Part shown: positions 15,846 through 24,877 of the stretch, one piece after another
Layout: each line of letters begins with the position of its first letter
How positions within the stretch are numbered: position 1 is the first letter of the stretch
Assembly (NCBI GenBank): GCA_018650645.1
Contig: JABIFP010000032.1
Span: 1 to 39,540, forward strand
Reading direction: 5' to 3'
Origin: Candidatus Magasanikiibacteriota bacterium
GTDB taxonomy: Bacteria > Patescibacteriota > Patescibacteriia > Magasanikbacterales > UBA922
DNA length: 39,540 nucleotides
Program-made: the position numbers and the translations under genes
Notes under the pieces: model-generated
The model's database searches: none
What the model was told of the DNA's origin: nothing
Seen by the model: the letters and a program-made list of their open reading frames with translations, nothing else

Positions 15846-17093
15846 CTACAACGTCGCTTCAATCTCCATCAGTCGATTATATTTCCCAACTCGTTCACTT
15901 CTAGAAAGTGATCCCGTCTTAATATATTCACTATTCACCGCAACGGCAAGGTCAGCAATAAACGTATCACACGTTTCACCAGATCTATGAGAAACTGACG
16001 TACTGTACCCATGCTGCTTTGCAAGCATAATCGTATCAATCGTTTCGCTAAGAGATCCAATTTGATTTAGCTTAATCAAAATTGAATTCCCTACCCCCAT
16101 ATCAATTCCTTTTTGCAGTCGCGATTTATTTGTGACAAACAAATCGTCTCCAACTACTGCAACTTTTTTTCGGAGCACATCGGTGCACGCTTTCCACGCA
16201 TCCCAATCGTCTTCTGCCAATGGATCTTCTACAGAAATAAATGGATACTTTTTTACCCACTTTGCAATTTGTGTAATCATTGCTTTGCCGCTAATAGCAG
16301 CTTTGCCCTGCTCTAATTTGTACTTTCCCTTCTCATAAAATTCTGAAGCCGCAATATCTGTCGCTAAATACACATGCTTGCCTGGAATATATCCGGCAGC
16401 TTTAATCGCCAGCATAATCAGCTTGATTGCATCTTCATTTTTTTTGAGTTCTGGTGCAAATCCCCCTTCATCACCAACGCCAGTTGCAAGTTTTTTCTTT
16501 TTCAAAATCGATTGTAATGCATGAAAAATTTCTGCACCAATACGTACCCGCTCTGCAAATTTTGTATGCATAGGTACCACCATGAACTCCTGAATAGATA
16601 ATCCATTGGTTGCATGCTGCCCACCATTTAGAATATTCATGGTAGCAATCGGCATCTTGTATCCCTTTTCTTTTATTCTGTATGTTTGGCGAATATGTTT
16701 ATACAGCGGCCGCTCTAATGCAATAGCGCAGGCTCTTGCAGTTGCCAAAGAAACTGCCAAAATTGCATTTGCCCCCAATTTCTTTTTATTTGTGGTGCCG
16801 TCTAACGCAAGCATGGTTTCGTCAATCAATCGCTGCTTACTTGCGTCCATGCCTTTGAGTTTTTTGGCAATAAGAGTGTTTACATTTTTCACTGCCTTTT
16901 GTACGCCTTTTCCACCATACCGCTTCCCTTTATCTCGCAATTCCCAGGCCTCGTGAATGCCAGTAGATGCACCGCTTGGAACAGACGCAACGGCTTGTGC
17001 GCCGCCTTGTAACACAACAGCGGCTTGCACGGTAGGATTTCCTCGTGAATCTAAAATTTCTCTGGCTTGAATCGATTTGATGAGCGTCTTCAT
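15846..17093 (-). CDS. eno: Enolase
   Basis: IQAREILDSRGNPTVQA, SGASTGIHEA, MNILNGGQHA, GVGDEGGFAP, VGDDLFVTN, SHRSGET. Confidence 0.97.
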   Translation of the reverse strand: MKTLIKSIQAREILDSRGNPTVQAAVVLQGGAQAVASVPSGASTGIHEAWELRDKGKRYGGKGVQKAVKNVNTLIAKKLKGMDASKQRLIDETMLALDGTTNKKKLGANAILAVSLATARACAIALERPLYKHIRQTYRIKEKGYKMPIATMNILNGGQHATNGLSIQEFMVVPMHTKFAERVRIGAEIFHALQSILKKKKLATGVGDEGGFAPELKKNEDAIKLIMLAIKAAGYIPGKHVYLATDIAASEFYEKGKYKLEQGKAAISGKAMITQIAKWVKKYPFISVEDPLAEDDWDAWKACTDVLRKKVAVVGDDLFVTNKSRLQKGIDMGVGNSILIKLNQIGSLSETIDTIMLAKQHGYSTSVSHRSGETCDTFIADLAVAVNSEYIKTGSLSRSERVGKYNRLMEIEATL

Positions 17094-17096
17094 ATA

Positions 17097-17936
17097 TTAT
17101 TGGATTTCAAATACCACATTAACCTGCATACGCACCGTGTTTTCTCCTGCTGCGAGTGCTGGAGCAGAACCGCCACCTAATGCTTTTGCTTCCATATACA
17201 TCATATCTGGTCGTCCTCCGTCTTGCGGCTCATACTCACTGTAATTCACTACTCCCACAACATCTACATCGAGTGAACCCGTAATCATGCGTACTTTTTC
17301 TTTCAATTCTTTAATTGCTTCAGCGCGTGCTTTTTCTATATAAACATCAGTGTCATCGACTTGTAAATCAAGCCCACCCACATTTGTTGCGCCAACGCTT
17401 CCTGCTAGTGCGAGTACTTCATCAGCTTTATCAATATCTCTTACACGAACGCGCACATGTTGACTTACTTGATACCCGCGGAGCTCCCGTCCTTCGTCAG
17501 GAGTGTAATCATACTGCGGATATACATTGTAATCTTGCGTTTGCATATCTTTTTCTGCAATTCCCATTGCGGCAAGCTCAGTGAGCAATTTGTTCATAAT
17601 TTGCGTATTCTGATCTTGCGCGGCTTCTACCGTTTCTGCCTCTGTTTGTACACCCATTGTGGTGAAGGCAACGTCTGGTACTACTTTAACCTCTCCAGTT
17701 GCTTGCAAAGAAATAGTTCGCATGCCTTCATCGCTTCTTCCAATAAATTCATACTCTTTAATTTCTGTGCGAATCAGTGTTCCAATATAAAAAATCAAAT
17801 AGATCAAAAAAATCGTCCCTAAAAGAGCGACAAATGCGTGACCATATTTATGTTTTGGTTTTGGCTTACAGCAACCACCCATTTGTTGTACAGGTGCTGT
17901 TTTTTGTGACTTTGCAGTCGATTTTTTTACAGGCAT
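17097..17936 (-). CDS. SIMPL-domain (DUF541) membrane-anchored protein
   Basis: TISLQATGEVKVVPDVAFTTMGVQTEA...AMGIAEKDMQTQDYNVYPQYDY pattern plus N-terminal TM. Confidence 0.85.
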   Translation of the reverse strand: MPVKKSTAKSQKTAPVQQMGGCCKPKPKHKYGHAFVALLGTIFLIYLIFYIGTLIRTEIKEYEFIGRSDEGMRTISLQATGEVKVVPDVAFTTMGVQTEAETVEAAQDQNTQIMNKLLTELAAMGIAEKDMQTQDYNVYPQYDYTPDEGRELRGYQVSQHVRVRVRDIDKADEVLALAGSVGATNVGGLDLQVDDTDVYIEKARAEAIKELKEKVRMITGSLDVDVVGVVNYSEYEPQDGGRPDMMYMEAKALGGGSAPALAAGENTVRMQVNVVFEIQ

Positions 17937-17992
17937 ACTCGTAAAGTTATAACATACAACTCGAGTATATCACGAAGATGCGATCAGCCAAA

Positions 17993-19162
17993 CTATGTAC
18001 CCTGCGCAATACCCGGAAGCGTTTTTCCAGAGAGCAATGTAAGCATCGCTCCACCACCGGTAGATGCAAATGATACCGCATCTGCAGCGCTCCACAAATT
18101 CATTGCTTGCAACGTCTCTCCGCCACCAATAACCGTGTGCACACCAGCTTCTGTTGCCTGCGCAATTGCTAACACAAGCGATTGCGTTGCCGCATGATAC
18201 GGCTCTTGTTCAAAATACCCGAGTGCCCCATTCCACAGTATAGTACCAGCACGCGCAACAAGCGCTTCGGCAATCCGCACGCTTTCTGGCCCAATATCTA
18301 ATATCATTTCTTCTTCAGTGCAAAGTACTTTCGTTTCTTCTACGCGTACAACTTTATGCCCGCTTCCATCTTTTTTTCCAACAATCACATCAACAGGCAT
18401 TAATACCCGCCCAAGTGTAGTAATTTTTTTTGCCTGACGGATGAGCGACTGATCACAAATCGATGCCCCAATCTTATACCCCGCGGCAGCGAGCACGGTA
18501 TTTACAATTCCACCACCAAGTACCACCGCATCTGCACGTTTACTCAGTTCATGAATCACCGGCAACTTAGTACTCATTTTAGCGCCACCAATAATTGCCA
18601 CAAATGGTTTTTTGGGCCCTTCTAAAAGTGGTTTTAGCTCTAACAGTTCTTTTTTTACAAGCAGACCCATAGCTGAAGGCAAATACGCTGGAATCCCCAC
18701 AATAGACGCATACGCTCTATGCGACTGCCCAAAGCAATCCATGACAAATAGATCAAATGGCGCTGCAAGGCGTTTTGCATACTCCTTACTATTGTCTACT
18801 TCACCTGGTGAAAATTGTACGTTTTCTAATACTCCAATTTGCGCATCAGAAAGTCTTGAAACTTGTTCTTGCCAATCGTCTTCAAACTGATCGATATGAA
18901 TAACCTGTGCACCAAACACCTTCTCAATTGCAGGAACCAACATTGATGTACTCAGTGACGATACAACTTCTCCCTTTGGCCTCCCTAAATGCGTTGCCAG
19001 CGTAACAATCCCCCCGGCTTTCCTAATATATTCAATAGTTTCTTGCGCCGCATGCAATTTTGCAATTTCCGTCACACCCGTTGCATCAATACTCACATTT
19101 AAATCAACACGAACAAGCACTCGCTTCCCTACAAATTGTGTTCCTTCATCAATATAGGTCAT
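17993..19162 (-). CDS. pgk: Phosphoglycerate kinase
   Basis: GKRVLVRVDLNVSID, THLGRPKGE, AIIGGAKMSTK, LWNGALGYFE, VIGGGET. Confidence 0.96.
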   Translation of the reverse strand: MTYIDEGTQFVGKRVLVRVDLNVSIDATGVTEIAKLHAAQETIEYIRKAGGIVTLATHLGRPKGEVVSSLSTSMLVPAIEKVFGAQVIHIDQFEDDWQEQVSRLSDAQIGVLENVQFSPGEVDNSKEYAKRLAAPFDLFVMDCFGQSHRAYASIVGIPAYLPSAMGLLVKKELLELKPLLEGPKKPFVAIIGGAKMSTKLPVIHELSKRADAVVLGGGIVNTVLAAAGYKIGASICDQSLIRQAKKITTLGRVLMPVDVIVGKKDGSGHKVVRVEETKVLCTEEEMILDIGPESVRIAEALVARAGTILWNGALGYFEQEPYHAATQSLVLAIAQATEAGVHTVIGGGETLQAMNLWSAADAVSFASTGGGAMLTLLSGKTLPGIAQGT

Positions 19163-19165
19163 ACG

Positions 19166-19645
19166 TTATCTTCTGATAGTAATACTTTCTACTTCTTCAG
19201 GGTGACATGCCACGGCCTGGATATTTCCAAGCGCATCGCGCTGCACGGCATAACCTGTACGCTCAATTGTACCAAGTACCGGGTCGGTTGGCACCTGTGG
19301 CAATGTTTTTTTGAGCATTGATTTCAAATCGAGACATGCTTTTTGTGTAATGCGCTCTGCCACTAATCCATTCTCGCCTTTTACTGCGCAAGAGATATCA
19401 CAACTCGATGTAGCCGTTCCAATCTGCCAAAGCAGTGGACTAATATCACTATTTCCAATGTTCCCATCTACTTCTCCAAGCCGAATAGCGTGTACAATAC
19501 TTTGCAATTCCTGAATACGCCGCGTGTCTCTCGATTTCTGCACTCCATCATCTGGCGCAAAGATAAAAATCGACCCAACAAAAAGCAACGAGCCCATTCC
19601 TATGACCAGGATGAGTCCTACTACTGACAGACCGTTTTTATTCAT
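19166..19645 (-). CDS. Type IV pilin/pseudopilin-like protein
   Basis: N-terminal hydrophobic segment followed by KSRDTRRIQELQSIVHAIRL, typical of prepilin-like proteins. Confidence 0.6.
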   Translation of the reverse strand: MNKNGLSVVGLILVIGMGSLLFVGSIFIFAPDDGVQKSRDTRRIQELQSIVHAIRLGEVDGNIGNSDISPLLWQIGTATSSCDISCAVKGENGLVAERITQKACLDLKSMLKKTLPQVPTDPVLGTIERTGYAVQRDALGNIQAVACHPEEVESITIRR

Positions 19646-19654
19646 ACACAGCTA

Positions 19655-20653
19655 TTAGCTAAGTGAATCCCCTACAATATGTGCCATTTCTACTAATCGA
19701 TTTGCATATCCCCATTCATTATCATACCAAGCAATCACTTTTACCATGTTTCCACCCACAACATTGGTGAGTGATAAATCAACCGTAGAAGAATATGGGT
19801 TCCCAATGTAATCGCTTGAAACAAGTTCTTCTTCTGTCACTGCCAAAATTCCTTTCAGCGGTCCATTTGCAGCGTCAATAAATGCTGCGTTTACATCTTT
19901 TGCTGTGACATCTTTTTTAAGGAGTACTGTTACATCAATAAGTGACACGGTAATGGTTGGAACACGAATAGCCATACCATCAAACTTCCCTTCTAATTCT
20001 GTAATAACGCGAGTTGTTGCAATTGCAGCCCCGGTAGACGTCGGTACAATGTTTTGTGCCGCTGCGCGCGCTCTTCGCAAATCTTTATGCGGTGCATCTT
20101 GCAATTTTTGATCTGCAGTATACGAATGCACCGTTGTCAGCATCGCTTTTTCAATACCAAAGTTCTCTTCTAACACAGACATTACTGGCGCCGTACAATT
20201 GGTTGTGCAAGAGGCATTATCAATAATCAATTCGTCTGTATATGTTTCGCAATTCAGTCCGCGGAGGAAACAACTAATCCCATCGCCTTTCCCTGGTGCT
20301 GATAATACAACTCGTTTTGCGCCAGCTTCAATATGAAGTCCAGCTCCCTCTTTTGTTCTAAAAAATCCAGTACATTCTAATACTACATCTACATCATATT
20401 CATCCCACGGAAGCGCAGCCGGATCTTTTTGTGAAAATGCTGAAATCTTTTGCCCGTTTACAATCAAATGGTCTTCATCATATGACACCTCCATGTCTAA
20501 CGCTGGGTACGCTGTATCGTACTGAAGTAAATGCGCTAACGTTTTATTATCTGTAAGATCATTTATAGCAACCACTTCCATATCAGCGTGATCCATCATC
20601 ACTTTAAATGCGTGTCGACCAATGCGACCAAATCCATTAATTGCAATCTTCAT
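19655..20653 (-). CDS. gap: Glyceraldehyde-3-phosphate dehydrogenase, type I
   Basis: MKIAINGFGRIGRHAFK, IDNASCTTNCTAPV, VVGGNMVKVIAWYDNEWGYANR. Confidence 0.97.
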   Translation of the reverse strand: MKIAINGFGRIGRHAFKVMMDHADMEVVAINDLTDNKTLAHLLQYDTAYPALDMEVSYDEDHLIVNGQKISAFSQKDPAALPWDEYDVDVVLECTGFFRTKEGAGLHIEAGAKRVVLSAPGKGDGISCFLRGLNCETYTDELIIDNASCTTNCTAPVMSVLEENFGIEKAMLTTVHSYTADQKLQDAPHKDLRRARAAAQNIVPTSTGAAIATTRVITELEGKFDGMAIRVPTITVSLIDVTVLLKKDVTAKDVNAAFIDAANGPLKGILAVTEEELVSSDYIGNPYSSTVDLSLTNVVGGNMVKVIAWYDNEWGYANRLVEMAHIVGDSLS

Positions 20654-20763
20654 ACCAAACGATTAGATATATATGTGCATAGTGTATCATTCGGACAGAT
20701 TTCTGAAAAGCGAGTAGCGCACATTATTATATGATATAGTAGGCCTATACTTATATAGATATT

Positions 20764-21417
20764 ATGACTCGACTCCTTTTTACGCTCTTTAGACTCATCG
20801 ATTTAACCCTGAGTATTTGTATTCCTGCTGCGGCACTCTATTATATAGGCGACGCCGCAGATATTGGCCCACTCATGAAAACCGCCATTACCTATTCCCT
20901 TTTACCGGTTTGGGTTATTGTGTTTATTTTTTACCGCCAATACCGATTTCCACAAACACTACTTGGCGCTGGTATAAGTACACTCATACTCGTAGTCCAA
21001 ACGATTTTTGTAGCGGTTACCGCATCTCTGATATTCTCATTGTACACCTATTTTGTTGTCTCTTTGGCAGCTCTGGCAATACTGCTCGTGCTTGGAGCAA
21101 TATATATGGTGCGATCAAAAAAATTCAACAAGTCCTACCTCTTTGGCCCGGTATTCTTTTTACTGATGAGCGCCTTTGCAGGATTTATGACCTATACACT
21201 TTCCGGTGCAATTAGTGCTCACGCAGAGACGCTTTCTGGAACAGCCTTCTTGGCATTTATTGCTATTGTAGGCATGCAATTTGTTTCAATGACACTTTCT
21301 ACGGCAAGGTATTCCCTTTCTGATCCGGAAGAACCGGTACACCCACTGCCTATAAGTGTGCTTAGTGTTGGGCTGCTGCTTTCTGTTGTGTTGGCTATAG
21401 TTGCACTACTTAGTTAA
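20764..21417 (+). CDS. Polytopic membrane protein of unknown function
   Basis: 217 aa, multiple hydrophobic segments; near-leaderless start (TATACT at 20746-20751). Confidence 0.7.
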   Translation: MTRLLFTLFRLIDLTLSICIPAAALYYIGDAADIGPLMKTAITYSLLPVWVIVFIFYRQYRFPQTLLGAGISTLILVVQTIFVAVTASLIFSLYTYFVVSLAALAILLVLGAIYMVRSKKFNKSYLFGPVFFLLMSAFAGFMTYTLSGAISAHAETLSGTAFLAFIAIVGMQFVSMTLSTARYSLSDPEEPVHPLPISVLSVGLLLSVVLAIVALLS

Positions 21418-21426
21418 TCCACAAAC

Positions 21427-21456
21427 AAAAAAAGACCCTCACGGGCCTTTTTTATT
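21427..21456 (-). terminator. Bidirectional terminator between the 20764 gene and tsf
   Basis: AAAAAAAGACCCtcacGGGCCTTTTTTT. Confidence 0.8.
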
Positions 21457-21465
21457 TTTTTGCAG

Positions 21466-22113
21466 TTATGCGAGTTGTTCTTCAACTTCCTCTGCAAAGT
21501 TTTTTGTTGATTTTTCAATTCCTTCTCCAAGAACAAATCGAGCAAATCGACGAAGCGTCAATTTCTCTCCGATTTCTGCTGTCTTTTCTACAAGGAGTTG
21601 TTCGATTGTTTTGTCTTCATCTTTGATGTACTTTTGTTCAAGCAAACAGATTTCTGCGTAGAACTTGTTCATCTTTCCTTCAAGAATTTTTTCGATCATC
21701 TCTTCTGGCTTTCCTTCAGCCTTGAGTTGATCTGCGTGTACCGCCTTTTCTCTTGCCACTACTTCTTCTGGTACTTCATCTCTTGAAACAAATTGTGGAG
21801 CAACCGCTGCAATATGCATACCAAGGTCGCTCACAAGCGCTTGGAAGATATCATTTTTTGCAACAAAGTCAGTTTCTGAATTGAGCTCAAGAAGAACACC
21901 AATCTTTCCGTTTCCGTGAATGTAACTTGCTACCGTTCCTTCTGCTGCAATCTTTCCAGCTCGCTTTGCTGCTTTTGCTGCACCTTTTTTACGCAAGACA
22001 TCTACAGCTTTTTCAATGTCTCCATTGGCTTCTTCAAGCGCTGCCTTACAAATAAGCATTCCTGCACCAGTTTTTTCTCTGAGTGCTGCAATATCTTTTG
22101 CGGTAATTGACAT
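21466..22113 (-). CDS. tsf: Elongation factor Ts
   Basis: MSITAKDIAALREKTGAGMLICKAALEEANGDIEKAVDVLRKKG...ELNSETDFVAKN. Confidence 0.96.
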   Translation of the reverse strand: MSITAKDIAALREKTGAGMLICKAALEEANGDIEKAVDVLRKKGAAKAAKRAGKIAAEGTVASYIHGNGKIGVLLELNSETDFVAKNDIFQALVSDLGMHIAAVAPQFVSRDEVPEEVVAREKAVHADQLKAEGKPEEMIEKILEGKMNKFYAEICLLEQKYIKDEDKTIEQLLVEKTAEIGEKLTLRRFARFVLGEGIEKSTKNFAEEVEEQLA

Positions 22114-22140
22114 AGCGTTTTTTTTAATGATCAAATGAAT

Positions 22141-22920
22141 TTATACTGATTGGTCTGGAGTTGGTGTTACTTTTTTTGCTACTTGCTTTGGAGCTGCTGC
22201 TTCCGCTGCTTTTTTTGCAATACTTTGTTTCTTTTCCCATGATTTTGCTCCTTTTTTAGCAGCTTCTGCCACCAAGTTTACAATCATGGTGATAGATTTT
22301 ACCGCATCATCATTCGCAGGAATAACGTGAAGTACTTTTTCTGGGTTTGCGTTTGTATCACACACACCAATTACTGGTACACCAGTTTTGTTTGCTTCTA
22401 CCATTGCTGTTTTTTCTCTTTGTACCGCTGGCACAAACATTGCATCTGGCATTGATTTAAGTGTTGCAAGACCACCCAAATAGGTGTCCATCTTGTCTAA
22501 TTTTTTTGAAATTTCAAGCCGTTCTTTCTTTGTATACTTTTCAAGTTCACCACTTGCTTGTTGTTCTTTTAATTTGTTGTAGTTGGCAATCAATTTTTTG
22601 ATTTCTGCAAAGTTTGTAAGCATTCCACCAAGCCATCTATCCGTAAGGTATGGCATGTTGCAGCTAATAGCAGCTTCTTTCACAATTTCTCTTGCTTGTG
22701 GCTTTGTTGAAACAAATAAAATTTGTTTTCCTTCTGCGGCAAGCTTTTCTACTGCTTTCAGTGTTTCTTCTAGCATCTTTTGTGACTTTTCTAAGTCAAG
22801 AATGTGTACACCATGGCGCTCAGTAAAAATGTACTTCGCCATTTTTGGGTACCATCGTGATGTTTGGTGGCCAAAATGCACACCAGCTTGCAACATCTCT
22901 ACAATACTTGGGATCTTCAT
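22141..22920 (-). CDS. rpsB: 30S ribosomal protein S2
   Basis: MLQAGVHFGHQTSRWYPKMAKYIFTERHGVHILDLEKS, TDRWLGGMLTNF, GVCDTNANP. Confidence 0.97.
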   Translation of the reverse strand: MKIPSIVEMLQAGVHFGHQTSRWYPKMAKYIFTERHGVHILDLEKSQKMLEETLKAVEKLAAEGKQILFVSTKPQAREIVKEAAISCNMPYLTDRWLGGMLTNFAEIKKLIANYNKLKEQQASGELEKYTKKERLEISKKLDKMDTYLGGLATLKSMPDAMFVPAVQREKTAMVEANKTGVPVIGVCDTNANPEKVLHVIPANDDAVKSITMIVNLVAEAAKKGAKSWEKKQSIAKKAAEAAAPKQVAKKVTPTPDQSV

Positions 22921-23010
22921 AGATTTTCCTTTAACCTCCCTAATCTCCCTATTTCTATGCTGAAATAAGAGGAAAAATGATGACTAGGTGAGAAATTTAT
23001 TAGTGGCAGG

Positions 23011-23039
23011 AGTATATGGGATTTGGGGGATTTTGTCAA
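23011..23039 (-). promoter_or_regulatory. rpsB-tsf promoter
   Basis: Reverse strand TTGACA-17 bp-TATACT. Confidence 0.75.
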
Positions 23040-23114
23040 TAGATCTAGCGTATATAGGATATTTCTGAAAATAGATGTTTTTTCCCCCTACTTATGCTTA
23101 TATAATCTTTCAGC

Positions 23115-23134
23115 GGGGAGAGTTTCCTCTCCCC
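23115..23134 (-). other. Hairpin after cassette 6 (possible terminator without clear U tract)
   Basis: Reverse strand GGGGAGAG-GAAA-CTCTCCCC. Confidence 0.5.
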
Positions 23135-23155
23135 ACGTCCTGGCTAGCTTGGCCC

Positions 23156-23458
23156 TCAGGCCAGAAGGTAGTTGTAGTATACCGTCTGGATCAAGAGCAC
23201 GAGACTTGAAGTCAAGCCTATGGTGTCTGGCGGAATCAGCGCCCACGCTTGCTTGCCGATGCAGTACGGGATACGGACACCGTAGATGAGCAGAGCAACC
23301 ACCACAAGAAAGATATGGATGCCGCAGTGCTGATCTTGCCAGGTCTGGTAGATCTGCATCGGAAAGCCGATGACCGCCATCAGCATACCAAATCGCAGAG
23401 TCCAAACTTGCAACGCGTCTATCCGCGCTTCGCACCAAGCACGCACCTTATTCTTCAT
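23156..23458 (-). CDS. 100-aa three-TM protein resembling SemiSWEET/PQ-loop proteins (GC-rich cassette 6)
   Basis: Start preceded by GGAGGA; FGMLMAVIGFPMQIYQTWQDQHCGI...LLIYGVRIPYCIGKQAWALIPPDTIGLTSSLVLLIQTVYY fits the G-x-P(x)QI-x2-TW / G-x-N(T)xG-x-Y layout of PQ-loop halves. Confidence 0.7.
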   Translation of the reverse strand: MKNKVRAWCEARIDALQVWTLRFGMLMAVIGFPMQIYQTWQDQHCGIHIFLVVVALLIYGVRIPYCIGKQAWALIPPDTIGLTSSLVLLIQTVYYNYLLA

Positions 23459-23489
23459 GACTTCCTCCAGTCAAAGCGAAGATAGTGGA

Positions 23490-23518
23490 ATCTAATACTA
23501 TTTTTTGTACGTTGTCAA
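23490..23518 (-). promoter_or_regulatory. Promoter of cassette 6
   Basis: Reverse strand TTGACA-17 bp-TTAGAT. Confidence 0.6.
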
Positions 23519-23617
23519 TTACATTTATCGCACAGACCAGGCAAACAATATATTTGCTTAGTATTTAGTAACCGTATATTATGAATATATTCACTACATT
23601 ATTATTTGTCACTCTCT

Positions 23618-23989
23618 ATGCAAATCGAAAAACAATCTCTTACAACTGCGCAGGAATACACTGACTTTGTACGAGCCTACGCAACGCTCCTCGACGAACA
23701 ACTCGCCATATGGGAAGAGCGTGCAAAGAATAAAGAATCTTTGCATGAAGTTGCTCATGCCATGCCAGCACTTATCTCTTTAGTAAACACCGTTGGCCAC
23801 CTGCGTGGACAAGATGGTATGTTTCTCCATATAAGACCGCAGACTGATAGCCAAAAAGAATTCTATGGATATGAAGATCTCTTTGAGAAGCGATTAAATC
23901 ATCTTATTGAAATTGTGCAATCGTCTGAAGAAAAAGAGTTTTATATTGAGAGACTGAAACAATACTTTGTTTCTGCAAGAAGCTCTTAG
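23618..23989 (+). CDS. Hypothetical protein, 123 aa
   Basis: MQIEKQSLTTAQEYTDFVRAYATLLDEQLAIWEERAKN...; compositionally like the AT-richer genes; followed by a terminator. Confidence 0.6.
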   Translation: MQIEKQSLTTAQEYTDFVRAYATLLDEQLAIWEERAKNKESLHEVAHAMPALISLVNTVGHLRGQDGMFLHIRPQTDSQKEFYGYEDLFEKRLNHLIEIVQSSEEKEFYIERLKQYFVSARSS

Positions 23990-24022
23990 TCTACAAAAGA
24001 CCATACACAATCTCCCCTCCCT

Positions 24023-24053
24023 AAAAACGACCAGCAAAATGCTGGTCGTTTTC
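24023..24053 (+). terminator. Rho-independent terminator
   Basis: AAAAACGACCAGC...GCTGGTCGTTTT. Confidence 0.85.
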
Positions 24054-24100
24054 TCTACGCTCCGAACACAATATGTGTTATACTGTGCACATTATTGTAT

Positions 24101-24868
24101 ATGCCTGAATACGCTTCAAAACCGTGGTATAAACACCCTCTTGGTATTATAGGACTTGGCTTTCTTGTTATTGTTGCAATTGCTGCGGGTGGCTTTCTTG
24201 TCACCACCGGGTATTATACATATGTACAAGTCTTTGGCGATCAAGACGAGCAGACCGCTCTAGCTGAAAGATTCGATGCGCAATTCACGTCAGCACAAAG
24301 TGGCAGAAGTATCCGGGGATCACTAACAGACATAGACATTGATCCACAAAGTATTATTTCAGAGCATGCACCTAAGTTTGGTGCAGAAGATCCACAGGTG
24401 ACTATCATTGCCTTTATCGATTTTGAATGCCCGTTCTGTCGTCAGGCATATCCTGCATTTCAAGAAATTAGAAAGCATTACTCCCCTGCCGTACAGGTCG
24501 TCTTTAAGCATTTCCCCATTTCTTCCATTCACCCACACGCAGAAGAAGCATCTTTAGCTGCGCAGTGTGCCTCAGATCAGGACATGTTTTGGGAGTATTA
24601 TGAGCTTTTGTTTACAGAAGGAAAGCTCGATTCCACCTCACTTAGGCGATATGCTAGCATTTTAGGCCTCGATGAGCGCTCATTTTTTGCTTGTTTAAGC
24701 TCAAAACGACATGAAGCCTATATAAATGAAGACCTGGCCGATGGGTATGAAGTGGGCGTACGAGGAACTCCTACATATATAATGAATGGAAAGAAGATTG
24801 AGGGCGTCATTGATGCAGCAACATGGAACTCGCTTATTGTTTCTGAGCTTCAAGCACAAGCAAAATAA
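24101..24868 (+). CDS. DsbA-family thiol oxidoreductase, membrane-anchored
   Basis: N-terminal TM; FIDFECPFCRQAYPAFQEIRKHY (CPFC active site), VFKHFPISSIHPHAEEASLAAQCA, GVRGTPTYIMNGK. Confidence 0.88.
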   Translation: MPEYASKPWYKHPLGIIGLGFLVIVAIAAGGFLVTTGYYTYVQVFGDQDEQTALAERFDAQFTSAQSGRSIRGSLTDIDIDPQSIISEHAPKFGAEDPQVTIIAFIDFECPFCRQAYPAFQEIRKHYSPAVQVVFKHFPISSIHPHAEEASLAAQCASDQDMFWEYYELLFTEGKLDSTSLRRYASILGLDERSFFACLSSKRHEAYINEDLADGYEVGVRGTPTYIMNGKKIEGVIDAATWNSLIVSELQAQAK

Positions 24869-24877
24869 CTGTTTTGT

